A stretch of 64,000 nucleotides of DNA, from positions 1-64,000 of the forward strand of contig JAKPQH010000037.1 in NCBI GenBank assembly GCA_029580855.1, given 5' to 3'. The stretch's first letter is position 1. Each line of letters starts with the position of its first letter. Position numbers and translations under genes: made by a program. Shown here in pieces: positions 25,299-34,097 of the stretch. A model generated the notes under the pieces. The model searched no databases. It saw only the letters and a program-made list of their open reading frames with translations, and had not been told where the DNA came from. The stretch comes from a bacterium (GTDB lineage Bacteria; Methylomirabilota; Methylomirabilia; Methylomirabilales; 2-02-FULL-66-22).

Positions 25299-26699
25299 AT
25301 GTTAAAGAAACATAGCAAGTTTTTCTCGAATCTGCTGCTTTTGGCGGACCTAGCCATCGTCGCGTTGGCCTGGCTGGGGGCATTCGCCTATCGTTTCTTC
25401 CTGGATCCCACGCCGATTCCCGGCGGCCTCCCGCCGCTGGGGCCGTATCTGTTGCTTCTGCTGCCCATGTTGCTCATCTGGCCGATCGTGTTCCACGCCT
25501 TCGGTTTGTACCGGCCCCGCCGGCTCGGTTCCCGCGTGGGTGAGGTCGCGGACATCGCCAGGGCCTGCAGCGTCGCGGCGCTCCTTCTGACCGGCGTCAC
25601 GTTCTTCGTGCGCGGGTTCGAGTTCTCCCGTCTGGTCGTCCTGTACTTCTGGGTGCTGAGCACCGCCGGCCTCAGCCTGGCGCGGGGCGCGTTCCGGGAG
25701 GCGCTCCGGGTCGCGCGGCGTAAAGGATACAACCTCAGGCACGCGGTGGTCGTCGGGTGGGGCGAGGTGGCGGAGGAGATGGTGCACCGCCTCGGCGCCC
25801 ATCCGGAGCTGGGCATTCGTCTCCGCGGCTGTTTTCTCGATCCGACGCTGGGCGGGCCGGCGCCGGGCGGGCTGCCCGTGCTCGGCCACCCGGACGCGGT
25901 GCCGGGGTTTGTCCGCGGAGAGTCCATCGATCAGGTGTTTATCGCGCTTCCGCTGGAGGCGTACGCCCAGTTGCCCCCGCTCGTCAAGGGGCTGGATGAT
26001 GTCCCCGTGGACGTACGGGTCGTCCCGGATTTCTCGCGCTACATGAACCTCAAGGGCGGTGTCGAGGAGTTCGAGGGTCTCGCGTTCGTCTGCCTGCAGG
26101 GGAGCCCGGTGTACGGCTGGGACCGCCTGCTGAAACGGAGCTTCGACGTCCTGGTGGCCGGGGCGCTGCTGATCCTGACGAGCCCGCTGCTCGGCTTGAT
26201 CGCGGTGCTGGTGAAGGCGACGTCGAAGGGGCCCGTGCTGTTCGGGCAGGAGCGGATGGGGTTGGATGGCGGGACGTTTCGAATGCTCAAATTCCGGAGC
26301 ATGCGGCTCGACGCCGAGGAGGAGACGGGCCCCGTCTGGGCCCAGGCCGGGGATCCCCGTCGGACGCGGCTGGGCACGCTCTTGCGGGCGGCGAGCCTGG
26401 ACGAGCTCCCGCAACTCTGGAACGTGATCCGAGGCGAGATGAGTCTGGTCGGTCCCCGGCCGGAGCGGCCGGTGTTTATCCAGGAGTTCCGCCAGCGGAT
26501 TCCCCGGTACATGTTGCGGCACATGATGAAGGCCGGCATCACCGGGTGGGCGCAGGTGAACGGCTGGCGCGGGAACACGTCGCTCGAGAAGCGGATCGAG
26601 TACGACCTCTACTATATCGAACACTGGTCGCTGTGGTTCGACGTACGCATCCTCTGGCTGACTCTCTGGAAGGGTCTCGTGAACCGGAATGCGTATTAG
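25299..26699 (+). CDS. wcaJ: Undecaprenyl-phosphate sugar phosphotransferase (WcaJ-type, polyprenyl glycosylphosphotransferase)
   Basis: Starts polysaccharide assembly by moving a sugar-1-phosphate, often glucose, onto undecaprenyl phosphate. 466 aa. Four membrane helices at the N-terminus, then a nucleotide-binding-like domain (HAVVVGWGEVAEEMVHRLG), a re-entrant helix at LKRSFDVLVAGALLILTSPLLGLIAVLVK, and the catalytic Bac_transf domain with FRMLKFRSM, LLRAASLDELPQLWNV and GEMSLVGPRPERPVF, ending in WAQVNGWRG. All key segments are intact. Sugar specificity is not readable. It is a full-length family member and a good marker that the locus is functional. Confidence 0.95.
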   Translation: MLKKHSKFFSNLLLLADLAIVALAWLGAFAYRFFLDPTPIPGGLPPLGPYLLLLLPMLLIWPIVFHAFGLYRPRRLGSRVGEVADIARACSVAALLLTGVTFFVRGFEFSRLVVLYFWVLSTAGLSLARGAFREALRVARRKGYNLRHAVVVGWGEVAEEMVHRLGAHPELGIRLRGCFLDPTLGGPAPGGLPVLGHPDAVPGFVRGESIDQVFIALPLEAYAQLPPLVKGLDDVPVDVRVVPDFSRYMNLKGGVEEFEGLAFVCLQGSPVYGWDRLLKRSFDVLVAGALLILTSPLLGLIAVLVKATSKGPVLFGQERMGLDGGTFRMLKFRSMRLDAEEETGPVWAQAGDPRRTRLGTLLRAASLDELPQLWNVIRGEMSLVGPRPERPVFIQEFRQRIPRYMLRHMMKAGITGWAQVNGWRGNTSLEKRIEYDLYYIEHWSLWFDVRILWLTLWKGLVNRNAY

Positions 26700-26771
26700 C
26701 ACGGTCCCGCGCGTCGAGCGCGCCCCTTTCCCGGTACGGTCCGCACGCAACCGATCGTTCTGGACACCAGA

Positions 26772-28502
26772 ATGCCGTCATCCGATGGATTGTCTGGGCT
26801 ACGCGGGCGACGCCGCCTGACGGGAGGCACGTTCGCCGGATTAGCTGCCCTCGCGTGGATCGGTGTATCCTTCCTGGCGCTGCGCGCCGTGGCGCGTCTC
26901 CATTACGATCCCGTGACATTCGACAGCGCGCTCTACTTCGAGATGGCGGCGCTGTTCCAACGCGGCCGGTGGTCCGAGGCGCTCGCCTACGACTACCCTC
27001 CGCTCTACGCGCTCCTCATCGCGGTCCTCGAGCCCGTGCTGGGGACCGCCGACGCCGCCGGACTGTTTATTGCGTTTGGCGCCGATCTGCTTATCCTCAT
27101 TCCCATCGTTGCCGTGGCGCGGCGGGCGGCGGGTGACGAGGCCGCTTGGGCCGCGGCATTCCTGTGGGCGGTTCATCTTTCCGCGGTCCAGCTCGGCGTC
27201 CAGGCGCTGTCGGATGCGCCGACGGCGCTTTGTGTCGCCACGGCGTTGTCCGCGGGGCTCCGTGCGGTCGAACGGCGCAGCCTTCCGTGGGCCTGTGGGG
27301 CAGGCGTCGCCAGCGGCCTGGGGTTTCTCTTCCGGCCCGAAGGCCTCGAACCGGCGGTGGCGCTGGCGGTGTTTTACGCCTTGCAGCGGCACCAGGCGGG
27401 CCGGGAGCCGAGCGGGGCGAGAAAGGCGTCGCTCGGCACGCGTCCGCCTGCCCGGCGGGCGGGGCACCCGGCACCCGACCCGTCGCGCCGTTCCGATGCG
27501 CCGACGCCGCCGTTTCGCGCGCCGAACCTTGTCCGCCGCGGGGGCTGGATTCTGGCACCCTTGGCGGGGTGGGTGCTCGTCGCCGGGCCCTACGTCGCGT
27601 ATATCAGCGCCGAGGCGGGCGCGTTGACCCTGTCCAAGAAGAAAAGCGCCATGGGGTTTGTCCGTTCGACGGTTCCGTTGCCAGCCGTGGGGCAAGCCGC
27701 ACCGGGCGCGGGACCACGAGCGGAGCGCCTGCCGGCTCCATCGCCCGGAGCCGGATCGGCGCGCGGCCTCGTGCGCGGCGTGTACGTTTTTCAAAAGCCC
27801 GTGGTCAACGGGCTGACCCCGGTGATCATCATCCCGGCGTGTCTCGGATTGGTTTCTCTCCTGTCGCGGCGGAAGGATCGCTGGAATCCGGCTCTGGGCC
27901 TGCTCGCGGGTCTCTTCGCGCTCCATTTCGGCATCCTGGTCGGGCTGGCCGCGAACAAGGGCGCCACGTATGTCGGGCGGCATCATGCCTTTCTCTTGGT
28001 ACTGTACGCCCTGCCCATCGCGGGCTCCGGTCTGGCGTGGGCGCTGGGGTGGTTGCGCGACCGACTGCGTGGGCCGCGGTGGACACCCGCGGCTTCACTC
28101 GGCATCCTGGTCGCCGCCACGGGCCTCGCCATCATGACGCGCGGTCCGGATCTGGGGCGCAGTTTACGACCGGCCGCGGTCTGGATTCGCACCCAGGTGC
28201 CCGGAACGCCGGTCATCGTGACGGGTCTGGCCAAGCTGACATACCACGCCGGGGCGCAGCGCATCGACCTTCGCGGCGCGTACGCCGATATCCTCCGCCG
28301 CGCCCGGGAACACTCCGCCGACTTTGTGGCCCTGTACCCGGAAATGACCGCTCAAACCGCCCCCGGCTTCCTGGCTGGCCTCAGCCCCGCGGATCTGGAA
28401 CTGGCAAAGGTCTTTCCGGAGCCGACCCCGCAGGCGCCGGAGCAACGCCTGGAATTGTATCGTGTCCTCGCCCGGACAGCGGATGCCTCCGGACGGCCCT
28501 GA
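26772..28502 (+). CDS. GT39-type integral membrane glycosyltransferase
   Basis: 576 aa, about ten or eleven membrane helices. The first periplasmic loop has DPVTFDSALYFEMAALFQRGRWSEALAYDYPPLYALLIAV, with the acidic residue and the DYPPLY motif expected in PMT/ArnT-like enzymes that use polyprenyl-phosphate sugars. About 60 residues of low-complexity Ala/Pro/Arg sequence interrupt the middle (near residues 215-255), and a second stretch is near 315-335. Those regions are unlikely to be folded and may be lineage-specific. A soluble C-terminal part (IVTGLAKLTYHAGAQRIDL) follows. The likely sugar donor would come from the DPM1-like enzyme at 19532-20221. Confidence 0.8.
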   Translation: MPSSDGLSGLRGRRRLTGGTFAGLAALAWIGVSFLALRAVARLHYDPVTFDSALYFEMAALFQRGRWSEALAYDYPPLYALLIAVLEPVLGTADAAGLFIAFGADLLILIPIVAVARRAAGDEAAWAAAFLWAVHLSAVQLGVQALSDAPTALCVATALSAGLRAVERRSLPWACGAGVASGLGFLFRPEGLEPAVALAVFYALQRHQAGREPSGARKASLGTRPPARRAGHPAPDPSRRSDAPTPPFRAPNLVRRGGWILAPLAGWVLVAGPYVAYISAEAGALTLSKKKSAMGFVRSTVPLPAVGQAAPGAGPRAERLPAPSPGAGSARGLVRGVYVFQKPVVNGLTPVIIIPACLGLVSLLSRRKDRWNPALGLLAGLFALHFGILVGLAANKGATYVGRHHAFLLVLYALPIAGSGLAWALGWLRDRLRGPRWTPAASLGILVAATGLAIMTRGPDLGRSLRPAAVWIRTQVPGTPVIVTGLAKLTYHAGAQRIDLRGAYADILRRAREHSADFVALYPEMTAQTAPGFLAGLSPADLELAKVFPEPTPQAPEQRLELYRVLARTADASGRP

Positions 28503-28745
28503 TCGCGGCGTGGGGGCGGCGCGACAAAGGAGAGCCGGGCATGGCGAATCCCGGAAATGCGTTGAATTTCGCGGTACGCTGCGGTACTCTCCTGGACCGC
28601 CGCGGATGGATCCCCCGCGACAGTCCCGCGTAGCCCGGCCCCCCTCGGCCTCGCGCGAATATGCAGGCGGGCGCCGCATGGGCGCGTGGCGGGCCGGCAG
28701 AGGACGAGGCGGGGTGCGCGTGCGAGCGCGGCCCAGCGGAGTGAT

Positions 28746-30596
28746 ATGCAAACGCCATGGCAGCAATTCCGCCGTTTCCTCCGGTACGCGGTTCCGTACC
28801 GGGCGCGGATAACTTTCGCCATCGCGTGCCTCTTGGCGATCGCACTGCTCAACGCCGTCTCGGTGGGTTCGCTTCAGCCCGTTTTTGACGCGCTCTTCGC
28901 CTCCGAGGGCGCGGGGCTCGGCATCAGCGTCCCGACGCCCGTCCGGCATATGTTGGGCCAGCGCCTGATTCAGCTTCAACGTTTCCTGGAGGCTCACAAC
29001 ATCGGCATCTTCCATTTTCTCGGCACGGTCCTCTTTCTGGTGTTCTTGGCCAAATCGGCCGTGACCTACGTCCAGCAGCTCCAGATGCGGTACGTCTCGG
29101 AGGGGATCCAGCGCGACATCCGCAATGAACTCTACGCCCACGTGCAAGGGCTCCCGCTCAATTTCTTTGCGCGCCGCGCCACGGGCGACACCATGTCGCG
29201 GTTCAGCGCCGATATCCAAACGCTCGGCGACGCCTCCACGGAGATGTTCCGTGACGCGTTGAAGGAGCCGCTCAACATCCTCGGCTTCATCCTGGTCCTG
29301 TTTATGATCAAGTGGCAGCTGGCCCTGCTGTCCTTGGGGGTGCTGCCCGTGGCGATCATCCCCATCGTCAAATTCGGGTCGAAGATCCGCCGGCGGGGGA
29401 CGCGGGCGCAGGAATGGCGCGCCGAGGTCAACACGATCCTGCAGGAGACGATCAGCGGCATCCGGGTCGTCAAGGCCTTCGGCATGGAGGAGTACGAGCA
29501 GCGACGCTTCCAGGCGGCCAGCCAGCAGGTCTTCCGATCCCTTATGCGGATCTGGCGCGTGGAGAGCCTGACGTCCCCGGTCCTGGAGGTACTGGGCGGT
29601 CTGGGCATCATCATCGCGTTCGGCGTGGGCGGCTACCTCGTCAGCGTCAAGAGCCTGACCCCGGGGGCGTTCATGGCGTTTCTCGGCGCCCTGGCCTCGC
29701 TCTACCAGCCGGTGAAACGAATCGGCCAAATCAACAACGTCGTCCAGCGCGGCCTGGCCGGCATGGCGCGCGTCTTCGAGATGCTGGACACCAGGCCGGA
29801 GGTCCCGGCGGCTGCCGGCGCCGTCACGCTCGGCCGGATGCAAGACGGTGTGGAGTTCCGCCAGGTCTCGTTCGGCTACGAGCCCGACCGGCCCGTCCTG
29901 CAGGACATCAGTTTCGCCGCGAAGCGCGGCGAGATCATCGCCATCGTGGGGACCAGCGGGGCGGGCAAGACCACCCTGGTCAATCTCCTGCCGCGGTTTT
30001 ACGATCCGACCGCCGGCGCGATCGCGATCGACGGGGTGGATATCGCCCGGGCCACGCTCTCGTCGCTGCGGCAGCAGATGGGGATCGTGACGCAGGAGAC
30101 GATCCTGTTCGACGACACGATTTTCAACAACATCGCCTACGGCCAGGGCGACGTGCCGGCGGAAAAGGTCATGGCGGCCGCCCGGATCGCCAACGCCACG
30201 GAGTTTATCGAGGCGCTCCCCGACGGCTACCGGACGCGGATCGGCGAGCGCGGAGCCCGCCTGTCCGGCGGCCAGCGACAGCGCATCGCCATCGCGCGGG
30301 CCGTCCAGAAGGATCCCCCCATCCTGATCCTGGACGAGGCGACGTCGGCCCTGGATGCGGAGTCGGAGCGGCTGGTGCAAGAGGCCTTGGACCGCCTCAT
30401 GGAGAATCGCACCACGTTCGTGATCGCGCATCGCCTCTCCACCATCATCCGCGCCGACAAGATCCTTGTCCTGGACGAGGGGCGGCTCGTCGAGCAAGGC
30501 ACGCACGCCGAGCTCATGGCCGCCGCCGGCGTCTACCGCCGCCTCTACCAGAGCCAGTCGCTGTCCAGCACCGTGCCGGCGGTCTCCCTGCCGTGA
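28746..30596 (+). CDS. msbA: MsbA-like lipid/polysaccharide ABC exporter
   Basis: Half-size exporter of 616 aa that acts as a homodimer and flips lipid A or another lipid-linked glycan. The six-helix domain covers residues 1 to about 340, with the intracellular loop ELYAHVQGLPLNFFARRATGDTMSRFSADI. The ATPase domain has Walker A GTSGAGKTT, signature LSGGQRQRIAIARA, Walker B ILILDEATSALDAES and an H-loop IAHRLSTI. I chose the ATG at 28746 over the longer frame from 28686, which adds Arg-rich non-homologous residues. It overlaps the next methyltransferase gene by GTGA. Confidence 0.92.
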   Translation: MQTPWQQFRRFLRYAVPYRARITFAIACLLAIALLNAVSVGSLQPVFDALFASEGAGLGISVPTPVRHMLGQRLIQLQRFLEAHNIGIFHFLGTVLFLVFLAKSAVTYVQQLQMRYVSEGIQRDIRNELYAHVQGLPLNFFARRATGDTMSRFSADIQTLGDASTEMFRDALKEPLNILGFILVLFMIKWQLALLSLGVLPVAIIPIVKFGSKIRRRGTRAQEWRAEVNTILQETISGIRVVKAFGMEEYEQRRFQAASQQVFRSLMRIWRVESLTSPVLEVLGGLGIIIAFGVGGYLVSVKSLTPGAFMAFLGALASLYQPVKRIGQINNVVQRGLAGMARVFEMLDTRPEVPAAAGAVTLGRMQDGVEFRQVSFGYEPDRPVLQDISFAAKRGEIIAIVGTSGAGKTTLVNLLPRFYDPTAGAIAIDGVDIARATLSSLRQQMGIVTQETILFDDTIFNNIAYGQGDVPAEKVMAAARIANATEFIEALPDGYRTRIGERGARLSGGQRQRIAIARAVQKDPPILILDEATSALDAESERLVQEALDRLMENRTTFVIAHRLSTIIRADKILVLDEGRLVEQGTHAELMAAAGVYRRLYQSQSLSSTVPAVSLP

Positions 30597-31621
30597 ATCC
30601 CGTGGCCTGCGATCTGTGCGGTTCCCCCGGCGCGACACCTGTCTTCACGGCTCGGGATGCACGGGCGGCCGAGCCGCCGGCCGTTTTCCGTGTGGTGGAG
30701 TGTCGGGAGTGCGGCCTCCTGTACCTGAACCCCCGGCCGGAAGGGCCCGAGTTGGCCGCGTATTATCCGGACGAGTACTATGATCGCCTTGCATCCGGCG
30801 CGGAGCGTCCGCGGCCGGATCCCGGCGGGGCGAAGGCGTTTCATCGGCGAGTCCGGCTGGCCTTCCTGCAGCGTTTCTACGGATACCCGGTTGCGCCCGG
30901 GGGCGCCGGAGCGGCAGGCGCGGGACCGGGGGGATGGCTTGCCGCCGCCGCCCGGCTGGAGCGGTGGCGACTCCGCGCGAGTGGCAGGGAAGCCGTCATC
31001 ATCCCCTTCGTAGGGGAGGGGCGGCTTCTGGACGTGGGGTGTGGCACCGGGAAGGACCTGCTGCGTCTCCAGGAGGCGGGCTGGAAGGTGACGGGGGTCG
31101 AGATCAGTCCCTACGCCGCCTCGCTCGCCCGGGTGCGCCTGGGGTGCGAGGTGGTGCCGGGCCATTTCGACGAGGCGCCCCTGGACGGGCGACGCTTCGA
31201 CGTGGTGCGCCTCTCCCACGTGCTGGAGCACCTCCCGAGCCCCCGGAGGTCCCTGGCCAAGGCGTATCGACTCCTCGGCCCCGGAGGGCTGCTCTGGATC
31301 GAGGTGCCCAACGCCGCGAGCCTGGAGCGGTACCTCTTCCGCGGACACTGGTTCCAGTGGGACCTGCCGCGACACTTGTACCACTTCACCCCTGCCACGC
31401 TGGTCCGGCTCCTGCGGGACACCGGGTTTCGGCCCCGCAGGGTGAAATGCGACGGGCGCATGGCGTTCTTCGCGGAGAGCGTGGCCAACGTCCTGGCCGA
31501 GCGGTTCGGTCTCCGTCGCACGGTCGGGAAAAAGATCGCGGCCCTGGGCAGACCGCTGGTGTACGCGCTGGGCGCCGCGAACCGGGGCGGAATCTTGACC
31601 GTCCATGCGGTGCGAGAGTGA
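30593..31621 (+). CDS. Class I SAM methyltransferase with N-terminal zinc-ribbon-like motif
   Basis: 342 aa starting at a GTG that overlaps the msbA-like stop (GTGA). The N-terminus has CDLCGSPGATPVF and VVECRECGLLYLNPRP, a pair of C-x2-C motifs typical of these locus methyltransferases. The SAM motif is RLLDVGCGTGKDLL, then GVEISPYAASLAR, RFDVVRLSHVLEHLPSPRRSLAKAYRLLGPGGLLWIEVPN. The C-terminal FQWDLPRHLYHFTPATLVRLLRDTGF is typical of sugar or lipid-linked methyltransferases of the UbiE/COQ5-like group. Substrate unknown. Confidence 0.9.
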   Translation: MNPVACDLCGSPGATPVFTARDARAAEPPAVFRVVECRECGLLYLNPRPEGPELAAYYPDEYYDRLASGAERPRPDPGGAKAFHRRVRLAFLQRFYGYPVAPGGAGAAGAGPGGWLAAAARLERWRLRASGREAVIIPFVGEGRLLDVGCGTGKDLLRLQEAGWKVTGVEISPYAASLARVRLGCEVVPGHFDEAPLDGRRFDVVRLSHVLEHLPSPRRSLAKAYRLLGPGGLLWIEVPNAASLERYLFRGHWFQWDLPRHLYHFTPATLVRLLRDTGFRPRRVKCDGRMAFFAESVANVLAERFGLRRTVGKKIAALGRPLVYALGAANRGGILTVHAVRE

Positions 31622-31692
31622 GAAAGCCTTTGGCGTCGCCACGGCGTTCCGTAACGGGGGCCCGCGGGCGGGGCCGCCGGGTGGGGATCTGA

Positions 31693-32709
31693 ATGGGCGG
31701 TGTGGATCTCAGCGTCGTCGTCCCGGTTCGGAACCAGCTGGCGCATAACCAGTTTTTCCTGGAGACGCTGGCGGCGTTTTCCCGGCTCCGGACCGAGCTG
31801 ATCGTGGTGGACAACGATTCCACGGACGGCTCGGCCGAGTTGTTCCGCAAGGCGGGCGCCCGCGTGCTCGCCACCGGCGGAAACCTGTGCTACCCCGAGA
31901 GCATGAACCTCGGCCTGGATCAGGCGGGCGGGGCGTACGTCGGGTTCCTCAACAACGACATCGTGGTCAGCCCGGGCTGGGACGAGGCGTTGATCGACGC
32001 GCTGATCCGACACCGACTCTCTGTGGTGTCCCCCGCGGGGATCGAGCGGATGCCGACGGACGGATTGGCGCGCGCACTCCAGGAGCGGTGGCGACTCGTC
32101 AAGCGGCGCACCGGCTTCATCGAGACGGTGGACGACCTGCGCGCCGCCCTGCAGATGATGTACGGCGACTGGCCGAGGTTCTGCGGCGAGGTCAGGGCCG
32201 CCTTCGCGGACCGAGTGGTGTCCGGCATCGTGGGGAGCTGCGTGGTGATGTCCCGGTCGTTCGCCAACAGGATCCACGGCTGGGACCCCCGGGTCCAGGC
32301 GGCGGACTGGGACCTCTACCTCCGCCTCCGCCAGCGCGCCGAAGAGCGGCGCGATCTGGCGCCCCCCATGATCGCCGGCTGGGTGTACGTTCACCACTAC
32401 GTGCAGGCCACACGGCGGGGCGAGCGCGCCCCGTTCACCTGCACGCACCCGCGCCTCACGGTCCAGGAGAAGTGGGGAGAGGCCGGGATCCGCCGCTGGT
32501 TCTTCGACCCCCCGCTCCTGGCGCCCGCGCGGTTGTCCGATGCGCCGGCCGCGTACCTGCGCGCCCGCGCCCTCCGGTTCGGGAAGGATGCGCGGCGGGC
32601 CGTAACCGCCCTCAGGCTGCTGGTGTTCGGCTTCCCGGACGCCGAGAGCCTGCTGGGCATGGTGAGGCGCGGGGAGCGGGCGGAACCCGGCAGCCCCTCG
32701 CGCGCGTGA
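31693..32709 (+). CDS. Glycosyltransferase family 2
   Basis: A GT-A transferase of 338 aa. The N-terminus is LSVVVPVRNQLAHNQFFLETL, with LIVVDNDSTDGSAELF for nucleotide binding and YVGFLNNDIVVSPGWDEALI containing the metal-binding NND-type motif in place of DxD. A region with GSCVVMSRSFANRIHGWDPRVQAADWDLYLRLRQRA matches rhamnosyl/galactosyl transferases of the WbbL type. A GGTGGGGAT lies upstream of the ATG. It is in the plus-strand operon from msbA to the GT87 gene. Confidence 0.9.
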   Translation: MGGVDLSVVVPVRNQLAHNQFFLETLAAFSRLRTELIVVDNDSTDGSAELFRKAGARVLATGGNLCYPESMNLGLDQAGGAYVGFLNNDIVVSPGWDEALIDALIRHRLSVVSPAGIERMPTDGLARALQERWRLVKRRTGFIETVDDLRAALQMMYGDWPRFCGEVRAAFADRVVSGIVGSCVVMSRSFANRIHGWDPRVQAADWDLYLRLRQRAEERRDLAPPMIAGWVYVHHYVQATRRGERAPFTCTHPRLTVQEKWGEAGIRRWFFDPPLLAPARLSDAPAAYLRARALRFGKDARRAVTALRLLVFGFPDAESLLGMVRRGERAEPGSPSRA

Positions 32710-32939
32710 CCGAGAGGCGCATCCGCCGCGGGCGAGCGCGACGGTGACACCCGCCCGGGGGCGGCGAGGATCGATCCGAAGATCGCCGTCGTCGGCACGG
32801 TCTGGCCGGACGTCAAAGTGGACGGCCGGGCGCCGGCCCCGCGCAGCGTTTCCCATCCGGTCCCGCCGCGCACGCGCAGCCGGGGGCTCCGCCGCGGCTT
32901 CCGTCGCGAGGTTCTCGGGCATGGCTTTACGGGTTGACG

Positions 32940-34097
32940 ATGCCGCCGCGTGTCCTGTACCTGCATGAGTTCGGTCGACTGGGAGGAGCGGAGCAGGCTC
33001 TCCTCCGTCTCGTCGAAGCCATTCGGCCCACCGGCGTCGAACCTCTGGTCGTGTGGCCGCGAAACGACGCGATCCTCGCGCGGCTGTCGTCCCAGGGGAT
33101 CCGCGTCGTCCGGCTCAAGCTCCCGCGCTGGAGACACGGGCTGTCGCTCCCGCTCCTCGCGGTGTGCCTGCTCCGGCTGCGACACGTGCTGTGCCGCGGA
33201 GGCGTCGATCTGGTGCACGTGAACAATTACCGGTCGGCGCCCTTCGGCCGGCTACTGGCCCGCCGGGCGGGCGTGCCATGTGTCTCCACGGTCCGGGAGA
33301 CGATCGGGCCGGAGAAGGTCCGCCAACACGGCCTGCGCAGGCTGGACGCCCTGGTGGCGGTGTGCGACAGTGTGGCGCGGGCCCTGGTGGACGCGGGTGT
33401 GCCGCGGGACCGTGTGGGCACCGTGCGATCGGGCGTTTTGATTCCGCCCATGCCCACGGCGTCCGCGCGCCGCGCGCTGCGCGAGAGCCTGGGCGGTGCG
33501 GCGGAGGATCCGGTCGTCGGGATCGTGGCCCACATACTTCCCCACAAGGGCTTCGACGACCTCATCCAGGCCCTTCCCCTGATCGTCCGGCAAATCCCCC
33601 GGGCGCGGTGCCTGGTGGTGGGGGAGGCGCCGCGACGGAAGTATCTCCGTCATCTCGTCGACCTGGCGGAACGGTTCGGGGTGGGAGACCGGCTCATCTG
33701 GGTCGGGGCTCAGGAGGACGTGCCGAGGTTTCTGGCCGCCATGGATCTGTTCGTTCTCCCGTCCCACACGGAGGGGCTGCCGTTGACCGTTCTGGAGGCG
33801 ATGGCAGCCGGCCGGCCGGTGATCGGGACCGCCGTCGGAGGCATCCCCGAGGCCGTCCGCCACGGTGAGACGGGATTCGTGGTGCCCCCGCGGGATCCGC
33901 GACGTCTCGCCCAGGCCGCCGTGGACGTGCTCGCCAACCCGGCACTGGCGAAATCCATGGGGGAGGCCGGACGCGCCACCGTCCGAGAGGCTTTTACGCT
34001 GGACCGCGAAGCGCGGCAGACCCGCGCTCAGTACTGCCGCGTTCTCGAGTCGCGACCCCTTTCGCCGACCGCGGGCGCCACGGAGGCGGACAGGTGA
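32940..34097 (+). CDS. Glycosyltransferase family 4
   Basis: A GT-B transferase of 385 aa from the ATG at 32940. VLYLHEFGRLGGAEQALLRLVEAI is the acceptor-side start, and the donor site has VGIVAHILPHKGFDDLIQALPLI and SHTEGLPLTVLEAMAAGRPVIGTAVGGIPEAV (E-x7-E). Length and motif order are normal. Its stop overlaps the GTG start of the GT39 gene by GTGA at 34094-34097, which indicates coupled translation. Confidence 0.93.
   Translation: MPPRVLYLHEFGRLGGAEQALLRLVEAIRPTGVEPLVVWPRNDAILARLSSQGIRVVRLKLPRWRHGLSLPLLAVCLLRLRHVLCRGGVDLVHVNNYRSAPFGRLLARRAGVPCVSTVRETIGPEKVRQHGLRRLDALVAVCDSVARALVDAGVPRDRVGTVRSGVLIPPMPTASARRALRESLGGAAEDPVVGIVAHILPHKGFDDLIQALPLIVRQIPRARCLVVGEAPRRKYLRHLVDLAERFGVGDRLIWVGAQEDVPRFLAAMDLFVLPSHTEGLPLTVLEAMAAGRPVIGTAVGGIPEAVRHGETGFVVPPRDPRRLAQAAVDVLANPALAKSMGEAGRATVREAFTLDREARQTRAQYCRVLESRPLSPTAGATEADR

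Noticed and set aside
28164-30638. An 824-codon open frame on the minus strand
   Set aside because: Antisense to the msbA-like gene and the end of the GT39 gene, with the low-complexity composition of shadow frames.
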